The translations under genes and the position numbers were made by a program. This document shows positions 9,757-20,353 of a DNA stretch of 64,000 nt, piece by piece. Under the pieces are notes generated by a model. It was not told the origin of the DNA. It did no database searches and saw nothing but the letters and a program-made list of their open reading frames with translations. This stretch comes from Gambelia wislizenii. Lineage: Eukaryota; Chordata; Lepidosauria; Squamata; Crotaphytidae. The DNA is taken from contig JAUMIR010000001.1 of assembly GCA_030847615.1 (NCBI GenBank), forward strand, positions 63,253,501 to 63,317,500. The letters run 5' to 3'. How positions within the stretch are numbered: the first letter of the stretch is position 1; every line of letters begins with the position of its first letter.

Positions 9757-12257
9757 TAGGCATTACTGAAACCTGGTGGGACGAGTCTCATGATTGGAAT
9801 GTAGGAATAGAGGGGTATAACCTTTATAGGAGAAACAGGCCAAACAGGAAAGGAGGAGGAATAGCATTATATGTCAGGGATATTTACACCAGTGAAGTGA
9901 TCCATGACATCAATACTGGAAGCCAGGTGGAGAGCATCTGGATAAAAATTAAAGGGGAAGGAAACAACAGGGATGTTATTGTGGGACTCTACTACAGACC
10001 CCCAAATCAGACGGAGGAATTGGATGATGCCTTTCTAGAACAGATGAACACACATGCAGAAAGGAGACATGTAGTAGTGATGGGTGACTTCAACTATCCT
10101 GATATTTGCTGGCAATCTAACTCAGCCAAAACTTCAAGGTCTAGCAAATTCCTTACATGCCTAGAAGACAATTTCATGGTCCAAAAGGTGGAAGAGGCAA
10201 CAAGGGGGTCAGCTATTTTAGATCTGATCCTAACCAACAGAGATGACCTGGTTAATGGGGTGCAAGTGGTGGGATCCTTAGGTGAGAGTGATCATGTTCT
10301 CCTGGAGTTTGTTATGCAATGGAAAGGAGAAGCCAGGCATAGTCAGACACGCATTCTTGACTTTAGGAGAGCTGATTTCAATAAACTCAGGGAAATACTG
10401 GGGGTGATCCCATGGTCAGGAATACTAAAAGAGAAGAGACCTCAAGACGGATGGGACTTTCTCAAAAGGGAGATACTGAAGGCACAATTTCAAACAGTAC
10501 CATTGAGGAAGAAAAATGGGAGGTGTCTCAAGAAACCAGGAAGGATGACTAAAGAAATATCAACAGAGCTAAGTTTTAAACGGAACATGTATGGGAAATG
10601 GAAAAGGGGGAAATCACCAAAGAAGAATTCAAACAGATAGCGAACACGTGTAGGAGTAAAGTCAGAAAAGCTAAAGCGCAGAATGAGCTCAGGCTTGCTA
10701 GGGAGGTTAAGAACAATAAAAAGGGTTTTTTCGGGTATGTCCGCAGCAAAAGGAGGAAGAAGGAAATGATAGGGCCACTACGTGGAGAAGATGGCAAAAT
10801 GCTAACAAGGGACAGAGAGAAGGCAGAATTACTCAACACCTTCTTTGCCTCAGTGTTTTCAGAAAAGGAAAAGGAGGACCAACTTGAGGAGAATGGAACA
10901 GAGGACACAATAGAGCAAATCCAGCTCAAAATAAGTAAAGAGGTAGTACAGGAATACCTTCTTAATCTAAATGAATTTAAATCTCCAGGACCAGATGAAC
11001 TACATCCAAGAGTATTAAAAGAGCTGGCAAATATAATCTCAGAGCTATTGGCAATAATCTTTGAGAACTCCTGGAGAACAGGAGAAGTCCCAGCAGACTG
11101 GAGGAGGGCAAACATTGTTCCCATCTTCAAAAAGGGGAAAAAAGAGGATCCCAACAATTATTGTCCAGTTAGTCTGACATCAATACCAGGGAAGATTCTA
11201 GAGCAGATCATTAAACAGAGAGTCTGTGAACATTTAGAAGGCAATGCCATAATCACAAAAAGTCAACATGGGTTTCAGAGAAACAAGTCATGCCAGACTA
11301 ATCTGATCTCTTTTTTTGATAAAGTTACCAGCTTGGTAGATGAAGGGAATGCTGTGGACATTGCATACCTTGATTTCAGTAAGGCCTTTGACAAGGTTCC
11401 CCATGACATTCTTGCAAACAAGCTTGTAAAATGTGGCCTAGACAAGTTAACTGTTCAATGGATTTGTAATTGGTTGACCGGTGGAACCCAAAGGGTGCTC
11501 AGCAGTGGCTCCTCTTCGTCTTGGAAAGATGTGACCAGTGGGGTGCCACAGGGTTCTGTCCTGGGCCCAGTGCTATTCAACATCTTTATCAATGACTTGG
11601 ATGAGGGAATTAGTGGCATACTTATCAAATTTGCAGATGACACCAAATTAGGAGGAGTAGCTAATACCCTAGAGGACAGGATCAAAATTCAGAATGACCT
11701 GGATAGACTGGAGAGCTGGGCCAAAGCTAACAAAATGAAATTCAATACGGAGAAATGTAAGGTACTGCATTTAGGGCGGAAAAAATGAAATGCATAAATA
11801 TAGGATGGGAGAGACCTGGCTGAATGAGACCACGTGCGAAAGGGATCTAGGAATCCTAGTAGACCACAAGTTGAACATGAGCCAACAGTGCGATGCGGCA
11901 GCTAAAAAGGCCAATGCGATTTTGGGCTGTATCAATAGAAGTATAGTGTCTAGATCAAGGGAAGTAATAGTGCCACTCTATTCTGCCTTGGTCAGACCTC
12001 ACTTAGAATACTGTGTCCAGTTCTGGGCACCACAATTAAAAAAGGATATTGATAAATTGGAGCGTGTCCAGAGAAGGGCAACTAAAATGGTGAAAGGTCT
12101 GGAAACAATGCCTTATGAGGAGAGACTTAGGGAGCTGGGTATGTTTAGCCTGGAAAAAAGACGGTTAAGAGGCGATATGATAGCCCTGTTTAAGTATTTG
12201 AAGGGATGTCACGCTGAGGATGGAGCAGGCTTGTTTTCTGCTGCTCCAGAGACTTGA
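9636..12257 (+). pseudogene. CR1 ORF2, endonuclease-reverse transcriptase, two frameshifts
   Basis: The first segment (9,636-10,640) is the apurinic-type endonuclease: NAQSMGNK, GITETWWDES, GGGIALYVRD, GLYYRPPNQ, VVMGDFNYPDICW and GESDHVLLEF in order. The second (10,598-11,788) is the reverse transcriptase: [48 protein letters not shown] and the catalytic FADD at 11,630-11,641. The third (11,790-12,257) is the CR1 C-terminal region with [13 protein letters not shown] and [11 protein letters not shown]. Frame changes fall at the AAAAGGGGG run near 10,601-10,609 and the A6 run near 11,780-11,786. The protein would nick target DNA and prime reverse transcription of its own RNA. All catalytic residues I can see are present. 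Confidence 0.93.
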
Positions 12258-12524
12258 ACATGGAGCAATGGGTGCAAGCTCCAGGAACAGAGATTCCACC
12301 TCAACATGAGGAGGAACTTTTTGACAGTAAGAGCTGTTCGGCAGTGGAACGTACTCCCTCGGAGTGTGGTGGGGTCTCCTTCCTTGGAGGTCTTTAAACA
12401 GAGGCTGGATGGCCATCTCTCAGGGATGCTTTGATCGTGATTTCCTGCATGGCAGGGGGTTGGACTGGATGGCCCTCGTGGTCTCTTCCAACTCTGCAAT
12501 TCTATGATTCTATGATTCTATGAT

Positions 12525-12880
12525 CATCTTCCAGGACCTCTGGAGGACACCTTCATCATTTTGCACCTGGCCATAGTCACATAGCCAGATGTTTCTCAAC
12601 CATTGACTAATGTCTACCAGCCACTACATGGCTGTGCAAGGGGGATAGCTACAGAAGGAAGGTTGGTTGTTGGGGCCAGAGGGGTTGGTTGTTGCATGAA
12701 GAGAATTCTAACCCCTGCAACAACAACAACAACAAAAAAAAAGGAAAGAAAGAAAGAAGGAAAGAAAGAAAGACTTGTGCAGGTATAAGTTGGACATCTG
12801 TATTTGTATGTCACTGTCAGGATGCCAGTCACTGTTTACAGAAACACGTTACCCAAAATGCTCCTTGGAAAATTCCAAGA
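12525..12880. repeat. (CAA)n and (GAAA)n microsatellites, otherwise unassigned
   Basis: CAA repeats at 12,717-12,733 run into an A run and GAAA/GAAG repeats to 12,772. No gene is visible in the remainder. Confidence 0.8.
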
Positions 12881-12884
12881 AAAT

Positions 12885-13680
12885 ATCGAGTTTCTTATAT
12901 GTTGGGGAAATTAGCAGCAACTCGACTTTAGCTATGCAAACCTGTGCCTACCGGTACACAGCCTGGATGGGATACACACACATGTAAAATTAAGTATGGT
13001 TTTTATTACAGAATTCAAAAATAGCACCAAACACACATACATCCACCCAGAAAAAGCATTCACACAAGGCTATAGGAAAAGCAGTAGGAAAACGTGGGAT
13101 AGGGGGTAGCAAGAGGATTTTGTTGGGGTGAAACAGATCTGTCCTGTAGTCAATCCAGCAGAGTGGATGGAGGAAACTGGGTTGGCTAACACAGAGTGAT
13201 AAGGGTTTCCCCCTATAACTGACTGTGCAATGAGGGATATTTTGGGGGTGATATTTATACTTCCAAATATACCTGAGGGGATTGGTTGCTTCATGGGTTG
13301 AAACAATGGATTCCATGAGCCTTAATGGATTAAGCACAATAAGTTCCCTTGTCCTGACAAAAGGTGAAAGAGATGCTAATGTGTTTCTTAATGTCCAGTG
13401 ATTGGATTTTAACAGCTAGAGCAACTTATCTTTAAGGATGGGATTTGAGGGAAAGAAATTTCATAATCAGCAAATACAAAGGTTTTCGCCCACCCATTAT
13501 CTGTTTGGCTTTTAGCTTTTAGGCTTTACAGGGTAAGACATCGATGACCTTTTGAGACCATCCTGTCTATTCCCTTGTGGAAGACCACATTAATGAACCA
13601 AAATTCTGCCAGTTTCTGAAGCCTGTAAAAATAGGGTTGTCTGGAAGTGGGGTATAAGCTGTGCTTAACACACATGGGTG
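12885..13680. repeat. unnamed repeat, block A of a direct pair
   Basis: Collinear with 14,520-16,940 once the inserted element at 14,656-16,136 is removed. Shared blocks in order: GTTGGGGAAATTAGCAGCAA, AAAATTAAGTA, CACCCAGAAAAAGCATTCAC, AAGGCTATAGGAA, CAGAGTGGATGG, CTTCATGGGTTGAAACAATG, TTTCTTAATGTCCAGTGAT, TCAGCAAATACAAA, GAGACCATCCT and GCCAGTTTCTGA. There is no long open frame. The block ends GTGCTTAACA, and the TG...CA form suggests a possible LTR, but no target duplication, primer site or coding interior was found. Confidence 0.75.
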
Positions 13681-13689
13681 TTTTTTTTA

Positions 13690-14000
13690 GTGCAAAATTT
13701 GTGATTTTTTTGTACAAAAACCCCACCAATTTTGTACACAACATGCATATTTCAGGAAACGATTTTTGTACATGAGAAACATGTTATTCACACTGAAACA
13801 CAATTCTCTGCAAAAAAAGAAAAGAGCTTTGCTTTCAGAAACTCATATAGGATTTTGTGCATAATTCTGGTAGTTCTTTGTTCAAAATCCACCAATTATG
13901 TACAACCCCCCCCCCATGTGTATTTCTGTGCAAAATTATTTCCAGAAATACCCAGCAAAATCTGCACAGAAATATTCATTTTTTCCCACGGCAGGGAGAA
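13690..14000. repeat. degenerate array of TTCTGTGCAGAAA-like motifs
   Basis: Diverged copies of the same quasi-palindromic motif seen at 3,440-3,715: TTTTGTACAAAAA, TTTCTGTGCAAAATTATTT, TCTGCACAGAAAT. It lies between the two direct repeat blocks A and B. Confidence 0.55.
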
Positions 14001-14655
14001 ACCTATGGAAATTATTCATCTTTGCATGCAAGGATGAAATAGTTGAAGATGTACATGGCTCATCCATACAACCCTGCAATTTACTACATGCACTCGTTCC
14101 ATTTATTCCGGGGCAGGGAGGAGGTCATGTGAACTGCCATATCCAAGTTTTGAATTATAGCTATATGTGCCGAGTATTGGAATACTGTATATGTTGGATC
14201 ATGCCTGTTGTTACCCTGGTTTGTATTGTGCAGTTGGTGAAGAAGAGTTGTTTTCTTTTCCAATTTCTCCCCTTTTAAGCTTGTGCAGTTAAATAATTAC
14301 ATCATAAAGAACAGGAACTGTTATTTTATTAAGGAAAAGTGGTAAGGAACTGTTACTGTGTATATATTTAATTACTGCTGTTTTTAATTTCTAGCTCTTA
14401 TGTTTAATGTCTGTTGTTTTAATTAAAATGTGGTGCTCATGAACCTGAAATGCAATGAGCAACAAGTATTGAGGCAGCAACTGCAGAAGTAAATTGAATG
14501 CCAGCCCATTTCACAGAAGCTCGAGTTTCTAATAGGTTGGGGAAATTAGCAGCAACTTGACTTTAGCTATGTGAAAGGGGGAACAAGAGGACCTTGAAAA
14601 CCTATGTCTACTGGTAATAGTCTGGATGGAATACATACACATTTAAAATTAAGTA

Positions 14656-16136
14656 CAGTTGTCCCTCCACATTCGCGAACTTGACATTCGCGGTTTCGGT
14701 TATTCGCGGTTTTGGGAGGGCCCCCCCGAGCCCCCCCAAAACCGCGACACGGGGCCTCCAGAGGCCCCGTGAAAGACCTGGGGAGGGGTGGGGAGGCCTT
14801 CGCGGGACGCCCGGAGGCCCTCCGGAGGCCCCGCGAAGGCCTGGGGAGGGAGGGAGGGCCGGTGAGGCCTCCGCGGGGCCTAGGAAGGCCCCGCGAAGGC
14901 CTGGGGAGGGAGGGAGGGCCGGTGAGGCCTCCGCGGGGCCAAGGAAGGCCCCGCGAAGGCCCGGGGAGGGTGGGAGGGAGGGCCGGTGAGGCCTCCGCGG
15001 GGCCTAGGAAGGCCCCGCGAAGGCCCGGGGAGGATGGGAGGGAGGCCCGGTGAGGCCTCCGCGGGGCCTAAGAAGGCCCCGCGAAGGCCCGGGGAGGGTG
15101 GGAGGGAGGGCCGGTGAGGCCTCCGCGGGGCCTAAGAAGGCCCCGCGAAGGCCCGGGGAGGGTGGGAGGGAGGGCCGGTGAGGCCTCCGCGGGGCCTAAG
15201 AAGGCCCCGCGAAGGCCCGGGGAGGGTGGGAGGGAGTGCCGGTGAGGCCTCCGCGGGGCCTAGGAAGGCCCCGCGAAGGCCCGGGGAGGGTGGGAGGGAG
15301 TGCCGGTGAGGCCTCCGCGGGGCCTAGGAAGGCCCCGCGAAGGCCCGGGGAGGGTGGGAGGGAGTGCCGGTGAGGCCTCCGCGGGGCCTAGGCAGGCCCC
15401 GCGAAGGCCCGGGGAGGGTGGGAGGGAGTGTCGGTGAGGCCTCCGCGGGGCCTAAGAAGGCCCCGCGAAGGCCCGGGGAGGGTGGGAGGGAGGGCCGGTG
15501 ATGCCTCCGTGGGGCCTAGGAAGGCCCCGCGAAGGCCCGGGGAGGGTGGGAGGGAGGGCCGGTGAGGCCTCCGCGGGGCCTAGGAAGGCCCCGCAAAGGC
15601 CCGGGGAGGGTGGGAGGGAGAGCCGGTGAGGCCTCCGCGGGGCCTAGGAAGGCCCAGCGAAGGCCCGGGGAGGGTGGGAGGGAGGGCCGGTGAGGCCTCC
15701 GCGGGGCCTAGGAAGGCCCCGCGAAGGCCCGGGGAGGGTGGGAGGGAGAGCCGGTGAGGCCTCCGCGGGGCCTAAGAAGGCCCCGCGAAGGCCCGGGGAG
15801 GGTGGGAGGGAGGGCCGGTGAGGCCTCCGCGGGGCCTAGGAAGGCCCCGCGAAGGCCCGGGGAGGGAGAGCCGGTGAGGCCTCCGCGGGGCCTAGGAAGG
15901 CCCCGCGAAGGCCCGGGGAGGGTGGGAGGGAGGGCCGGCGAGGCCTCCGCGGGGCCTAGGAAGGCCCCGCAAAGGCCCGGGGAGGGTGGGAGGGAGAGCC
16001 GGCGAGACCTCCGCGGGGCCTAGGAAGGCCCCGCGAAGGCCTGGGGAGGGAGGGGGAGGGGTGTAGTTATTCGCGGATTTTTCACATTCGCGGGGGTCCG
16101 CGGAACGGAACCCCCGCGAATGTGAAGGGACGACTG
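14656..16136. mobile_element. Tigger/pogo-type non-autonomous element carrying a minisatellite
   Basis: Terminal inverted repeats CAGTTGTCCCTCCACATTCG and, on the other strand, CAGTCGTCCCTTCACATTCG bound the element. TA dinucleotides flank both ends (14,654-14,655 and 16,137-16,138), as expected for the Tc1/mariner-pogo group. The inner flanks repeat TTCGCGG motifs. It is about 1,480 bp, whereas its relative at 28,276-28,489 is 214 bp; the difference is the GC-rich minisatellite. It has no transposase, so it would depend on one supplied in trans. Confidence 0.9.
14797..16050. repeat. 64-bp GC-rich minisatellite, 19 units, G-quadruplex-like
   Basis: The anchor GGTGAGGCCTCCGCGGGGCC starts at 14,861 and recurs, with a few base changes, at 14,921, 14,985, 15,049 and onward to 16,001. 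That gives 19 anchors with spacing 60, then 64, one 56 and two more 64. Each unit contains GGCCTAGGAAGGCC and CGCGGGGCC...GGCCCCGCG inverted repeats, plus a G-run block of the form GGGGAGGGTGGGAGGGAGGG that fits a G-quadruplex pattern. Predicted open frames through it (Gly/Arg/Pro-rich) are by-products of the repeat, not genes. Confidence 0.97.
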
Positions 16137-16940
16137 TATCGTTTTTTATTAAGGAGTTCAAAAATAACACCAAACACACACACATTCACCCAGAAAAAGC
16201 ATTCACACAAGGCTATAGGAAGAAACAGTAGGAAAGCTTAGGATAGAGGGTTTCACGAAGGTTATGCTGGGGTAATACAACCTATCCTGTAGTCCATCTG
16301 CCAGAGTGGATGGAGAAGCTGGATGTGGCTAACACAGAGTAACAGTTTCCCCCTATTACTAACTGTGAGCTGGTTGGCTAACACAGAGTAACAGAGCTTC
16401 CCCCTATTACTGGGGGGGGGGGGCTGTGCGCATTGAGGCATATTTTGGGGGTGATATTTATACCTCCAAATACACCTGAGGGGATTGGTTGCTTCATGGG
16501 TTGAAACAATGAATTCCACAAGCCTTCATGGATTGCACAATGAGTTTCCTGGTCTTGACAAAAGATAAGAAAGATGCTAAATGTGTTTCTTAATGTCCAG
16601 TGATGGGATTTAAACAGCTCTGAACACTTCTAAGGTTGGAAGTTGAGGAGAGGAAATTTCACAATCAGCAAATACAAAAGGGTTTCTCTATATCCATTAT
16701 CTTCCCATTTATGTGGAATGTGTCTTCTTTTGGCTCTTCAGTCCCAGGCCTTCCTTTCCAGGGAAAAACAAAAATGACCTTTTCTGAGACCATCCTATCT
16801 TTTACCTTTGTAAAAGGCCACAATAATGAACCAATCTTGGCCAGTTTCTGAGGCCTGTAAAAATGGGGTGCAGGGCAATGCTAACATTCCAGGAGTGGGG
16901 TGCCTTGGAAGTGGGGTGCAAGCTCGTGCTTACAGTTCTA

Positions 16941-17429
16941 TGTTGGAGAGCTCAAAGTACACAGTTGTAGGTGCTAGGGCCACACACGCACATGTCACAT
17001 TTTATTGCTCAGTGAAGCAAGGTTAGGGGCTGATGGCACACTTGGAGAATGAGAGGATGGGGCCCCGTCACCTTACCAGAGCTTGGGAAAAGTTACCATC
17101 TTGGATTTCAACTCCCTGAATCCAAGGGGCGACACTGGTTTGGGGTTCAAGGGTGCCATAGTCCAAACAGTACATTTTCCAAGCTCACAAGCTCTTCTCA
17201 CAAGCTCTTCTGTGCTTGTGTGCTTCTGTGCTTCTGATTGCCACCACATTCAGTCCAGTTCCGAAATCAAACAAAACAAAAGGCTAGAGTGGAACATTGT
17301 TCTAGGGTTCTTCCGGCTGCAACGCTGTATGGCTCAGCATAGGATAGTAGTACTGTATGCAGGCCTATGTTAGGCTGAGACATAAAGCACCATCTGGACT
17401 TAGCACACAGCCTCTGGAGCCCCCACCTA
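16941..17429. other. no recognised gene
   Basis: Unassigned sequence. Short open frames have no motif. A CACAAGCTCTTCT duplication occurs near 17,186-17,212. Confidence 0.4.
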
Positions 17430-17733
17430 CAGGGCTGGCTTAACCATACCACCAAATCAGCATCTGTGGGGGGGGGGGCTCACATAGCCAGGGTCCCCTG
17501 CCCTCTTCCTTTAAAAAAAAACCATCTCCCAAACTAGAAAGAGAAAGAGAAAGAAGGAGCTGCGCTCCCTGTTGCTGAAGCTGGAGGGAGTTTGCTGGTC
17601 CCTCACCTCCTCCTTCCAGGATCATCATCAAAAGGCAAGCCAACCAGGTGTGTATCAGAGAGGGGTGAGTGTGTGTGAGAGAGAGGGGGGGGAGGGAAGT
17701 GTGAGGGTCTTCTCTTCCTCCCAGAAAGGGCTT

Positions 17734-17756
17734 CTTTCTTTCTTTCTTTCTTTCTC
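17734..17756. repeat. (TTTC)n microsatellite
   Basis: Short CTTT tandem run in a polypyrimidine-rich context. Confidence 0.85.
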
Positions 17757-17896
17757 CCCCTTTCCTTCCTAACTTCCACCCCATCTTTCCAGCTGCTCTT
17801 AACATGTCTTGGTTTCTCTCCCCTCCCTCCCTTTCCCCCTTTCTCCTCAGCTTCCTTCCCTTGCTACCAGCTGAGTTCAACCTGCAAAAGGAATTT

Positions 17897-18117
17897 GGGT
17901 GTGTTTGCCTATGTGCCTTCAAGTCATTTCTGACTAAGGCGAACCTACCATGGGGTTTTCTAGGCAAGGTTTGTTCAAAGGGGATGTGCCTTTGCCTTCC
18001 TTTGAGACTGTGAGAGTGTGACTTGCCCAAGATCACACAGTGGGTATTCATGGCTGAGTAAGGATTCAAACCCTGGTCTCCACAGTCATAGGGCAATGCT
18101 GAAACTTCTACAGCACT
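17897..18117 (-). mobile_element. tRNA-derived SINE (Sauria SINE-like)
   Basis: The plus strand shows the reverse complement of a SINE: GTGCCTTCAAGTCATTTCTG, GGGGTTTTCTAGGCAAG, TGAGAGTGTGACTTGCCCAA, then the B-box region as GGATTCAAACCCTGGTCTCC. In minus orientation it begins with the tRNA-like head. Other copies: 46,208-46,315, 56,999-57,258, 57,301-57,370 and 58,632-58,858. Confidence 0.85.
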
Positions 18118-18252
18118 CTAGATCTTTTAACAGCAGAATATAAAGAATATAAATAAAAATTTGGAGTAATGTTACTATGAACAATGGTTTTATTGTTGTC
18201 ACTAAAACAAACCAGTATCCCATTAGTGTTATGTGAGAGCCTTTGGGAAGAG

Positions 18253-18579
18253 CAGTGGTTCTTAACCTTTTCTTTACCAGGGACCTTTTGTTGTCCCAAG
18301 ACTTAACTCAAGATTTAAAACCCTAATAATAATAGCTAACAACAACAATACAATTACACCTTCCATTAAACTTTGCCTCAAAGGCACTCTTGCTTCTTCC
18401 TGCAAGTTTGTGGCTGGACTGGATTGAATGGCAATGTGCAGGCCAAACCAGCCAGCCAGCCTTTGCCTTGCTTCCTGTCATGTGGCTGCTCCACTACAGG
18501 GAGGAGGTGGGCCAAGCTGCCTTCAAGTCTTTGTGGACCCCCTGTGAGGACATCGTGGACCCCAGGTTAAGAACCACTA
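18253..18579. mobile_element. hAT-type MITE
   Basis: The left end CAGTGGTTCTTAACCTT is matched by the reversed right end TAGTGGTTCTTAACCTGGG. The flanking 8-mers GGGAAGAG (18,245-18,252) and GGCTAGAG (18,580-18,587) match at 6 of 8. This is typical of Charlie/SPIN-like hAT non-autonomous elements; no coding region is visible. Confidence 0.75.
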
Positions 18580-18693
18580 GGCTAGAGAATGCTGGGAAAG
18601 GAACAATGCAACCAGACCTTGAGAAGGGTGCTAGCAGGGGGATTCTGGGAGGTGTAATCCAAAAGTAACTTTCCCAGGCTCTGAATGCAGCCT

Positions 18694-19345
18694 AGAATCA
18701 TGGAATCATAGAACTGGAAGGGACCCCAACAGCCATCCCATCCAATTGGCTTCTGCCCTGCAGGAACACACAATCAAAGTCCTCATGACGGATGGCCATC
18801 CAGCCTCTGCTTAAAAACTTTCAAAGGAGACTCCATCACACTCCAAGGCAGTGTATTCTACTGCCAATCAGCTCTTACTGTCAGGAAGTTCTTCCTAATG
18901 TTTAGGTGGAAACTCTTTTCCTGGAGTTTGAACCCATTGCTCCATGTCCTTGTCTCTGGAGCAGCATAAAACAAGCTTGCTCTATCCTCAGTATGACATC
19001 CCTTCAAACATTGAAACATGGTCATCATGTCACCTCTCCACTTTTTCTTCTCCAGTCTAAACATACCCAGCTCCCTAAGCCGCTCCTCATAGGGCATGGG
19101 TTCCAGACCCCCCACCATCCTAGTCACCCTCTTCTGGACACGTTCCAGCTTGTCCATATCCGTCTTGAACTGTTGTGGCCAGAACTGGAAACAGTATTCC
19201 AAGTGAGGTCTGGCCAAAGCAGCATGGAGTGTCACTATTCTTCCCTTGATCTAGACACTATACTCCTATTAATACAGCCTAGAATCGCATTGGCTTTTTT
19301 TGCTGCAGCATCACACTGCTAACTCATGTTCAGCTTGTAGTCCAC
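18694..19345 (-). mobile_element. CR1 LINE 3' region fragment
   Basis: The minus strand encodes the CR1 ORF2 C-terminus: ARPHLEYCFQFWPQQFKTDM, LERVQKRVTRMVGGLEPMPY, then FYAAPETRTWSNGFKLQEKS. The 3' UTR and TAGAATCATGGAATCATAGA tail follow. It is truncated at the 5' side. Confidence 0.9.
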
Positions 19346-19370
19346 TCTTTCTTTTCTTTGAGGAAATCTA

Positions 19371-19955
19371 CTCTCTGGCTTTTCTTCGTAAACGAAGATT
19401 CAGGAAGGGCTCATCCCGCCCTTTCTGCAAGTGTGCTGATGACTAAAAAGGCAAATCCGAGATAAACAAGTCCGGTTGCAAAAAGCACAGTATAAGGTCT
19501 CCTTGGGTTATGTTTTTGGGTTGTGATTCTTTCTGCGTTGTCGTTTCTCTTCAAGACTTGTTCGGCATGAGTTCTCAAATAAGGCTGCAGTATTGTGGAT
19601 AGTGCGTCCCCATGCCTCCCGATGTGAGGCCAGGGCGGACCACTATTGGTGATCAATTTGGCCGAGCCTGAGATGTTGTTTCAGGGAGTCTTTGTATCGC
19701 TTTTTTGGAGCACCCCTCTTACGCTGACCCGTGGCGAGTTCACCGTAGAGTACTATTTTTGGGAGGCGATGGACCTCCATCCTAGAAACGTGCCCTGCCC
19801 AGCGCAGCTGTGTTCTCAATATCATGGCCTCAATGCTGGTGATCCCTGCTTGCTCAAGGATAGCAACATTCGTCACATAGTCAGTCCAGTGTATATTTAG
19901 GATTGTGCGTAGACAGCGCTGATGAAAGCGCTCAAGGAGTCGTAGGTGGTCACCA
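19371..19955 (-). mobile_element. non-LTR retrotransposon 3' fragment (RTE/Vingi-like, family uncertain)
   Basis: The minus strand encodes MTNVAILEQAGITSIEAMIL, RTQLRWAGHVSRMEVHRLPK and YGELATGQRKRGAPKKRYKD, the typical C-terminal region of a reverse-transcriptase protein. The element ends in a CTTCGTTTACGAAG hairpin and AAGCCAGAGAG. The same 3' end occurs at 33,313, 35,703-36,004 and 52,859-54,285. Confidence 0.85.
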
Positions 19956-20001
19956 TTACGTTAATTGCTAAACTAAATTATTGGTGGCAAATTATGCAAT
20001 A

Positions 20002-20237
20002 CAGTAGCCCCCCCTTATCCATTGGGGATTGGTTATGGGGGGGCATGGATACTGAAAACTGTGGATAATAGTGAATGCTATGGAAAATAATGTGACTTCT
20101 GATTTAAAATATCATAGAGTTGCCTTGGAGGACCCAGAAAATGGCTAGAGAGGACACATTTTCTAGGAAGACTCTATGGTAGATGTGCTGTTTTGTGTCT
20201 CATGGATAATGAATCCATGGATACGGGGATCCTACTG
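20002..20237. mobile_element. Tigger/pogo-type MITE
   Basis: The ends CAGTAGCCCCCCCTTATCCA and, reversed, CAGTAGGATCCCCGTATCCA are flanked by TA on both sides (20,000-20,001 and 20,238-20,239). It is 236 bp and non-coding. Confidence 0.85.
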
Positions 20238-20353
20238 TAATCTGAACATCCTGTACTGAGAATAGGTTAGGTTACATTGACCTGAGATTAACATATGCCC
20301 CCCCAAAAAATAAAGCATTGCAGGGGGGCCCAAAATTCCTTAAACCGGCCCTG

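Larger units (their letters stand above)
8840..12524 (+). mobile_element. nearly full-length CR1 LINE retrotransposon
   Basis: A non-LTR retrotransposon with ORF1 (SGNH esterase) and ORF2 (endonuclease plus reverse transcriptase), a short 3' UTR and a terminal array of 8-bp ATTCTATG units at 12,500-12,524. The array replaces a poly(A) tail and is diagnostic of CR1. Three single-base-type frame breaks interrupt otherwise well-preserved frames, all in simple runs. The left boundary is approximate because the 5' end has no hallmark. Most other CR1 pieces in the window are truncated copies of its 3' end. Confidence 0.93.
14520..16940. repeat. unnamed repeat, block B, split by a Tigger-type insertion
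   Basis: Second copy of the repeat at 12,885-13,680, same orientation. The copy is interrupted between AAAATTAAG and CGTTTTTTATTAAGG by the inverted-repeat element at 14,656-16,136, while block A reads straight through (AAATTAAGTATGGTTTTTATTA). It also carries a partial internal duplication near 16,320-16,400, where the GGCTAACACAGAGTAACAG stretch occurs twice. Confidence 0.75.
17430..20353. mobile_element. probable hAT element with nested insertions
   Basis: The left end reads CAGGGCTGGCTTAA and the right end, reversed, CAGGGCCGGTTTAA. The flanking 8-mers CCCACCTA and CCCATCTG match at 6 of 8 positions, which fits a diverged hAT target duplication. The interior has no transposase and is mostly later insertions: a SINE (17,897-18,117), a MITE (18,253-18,579), a CR1 fragment, a non-LTR fragment and a Tigger-type MITE (20,002-20,237). 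Two independent element ends of the same family would be the alternative. Confidence 0.45.

Noticed and set aside
12999..13337. Minus-strand frame similar to one at 16,262-16,519 as a conserved gene
   Set aside because: Similarity comes from the duplicated non-coding repeat blocks A and B; the frames differ in length and carry no recognisable domain.
14681..16185. Long Gly/Arg/Pro-rich open frames on both strands
   Set aside because: They are by-products of the GC-rich 64-bp minisatellite; the 64-bp period is not a multiple of three and there is no conserved protein pattern.
19646..19900. Plus-strand frame reading MVINLAEPEMLFQGVFVSLF
   Set aside because: Antisense shadow of the non-LTR retrotransposon; the same shadow appears at 53,145-53,402 opposite another copy.
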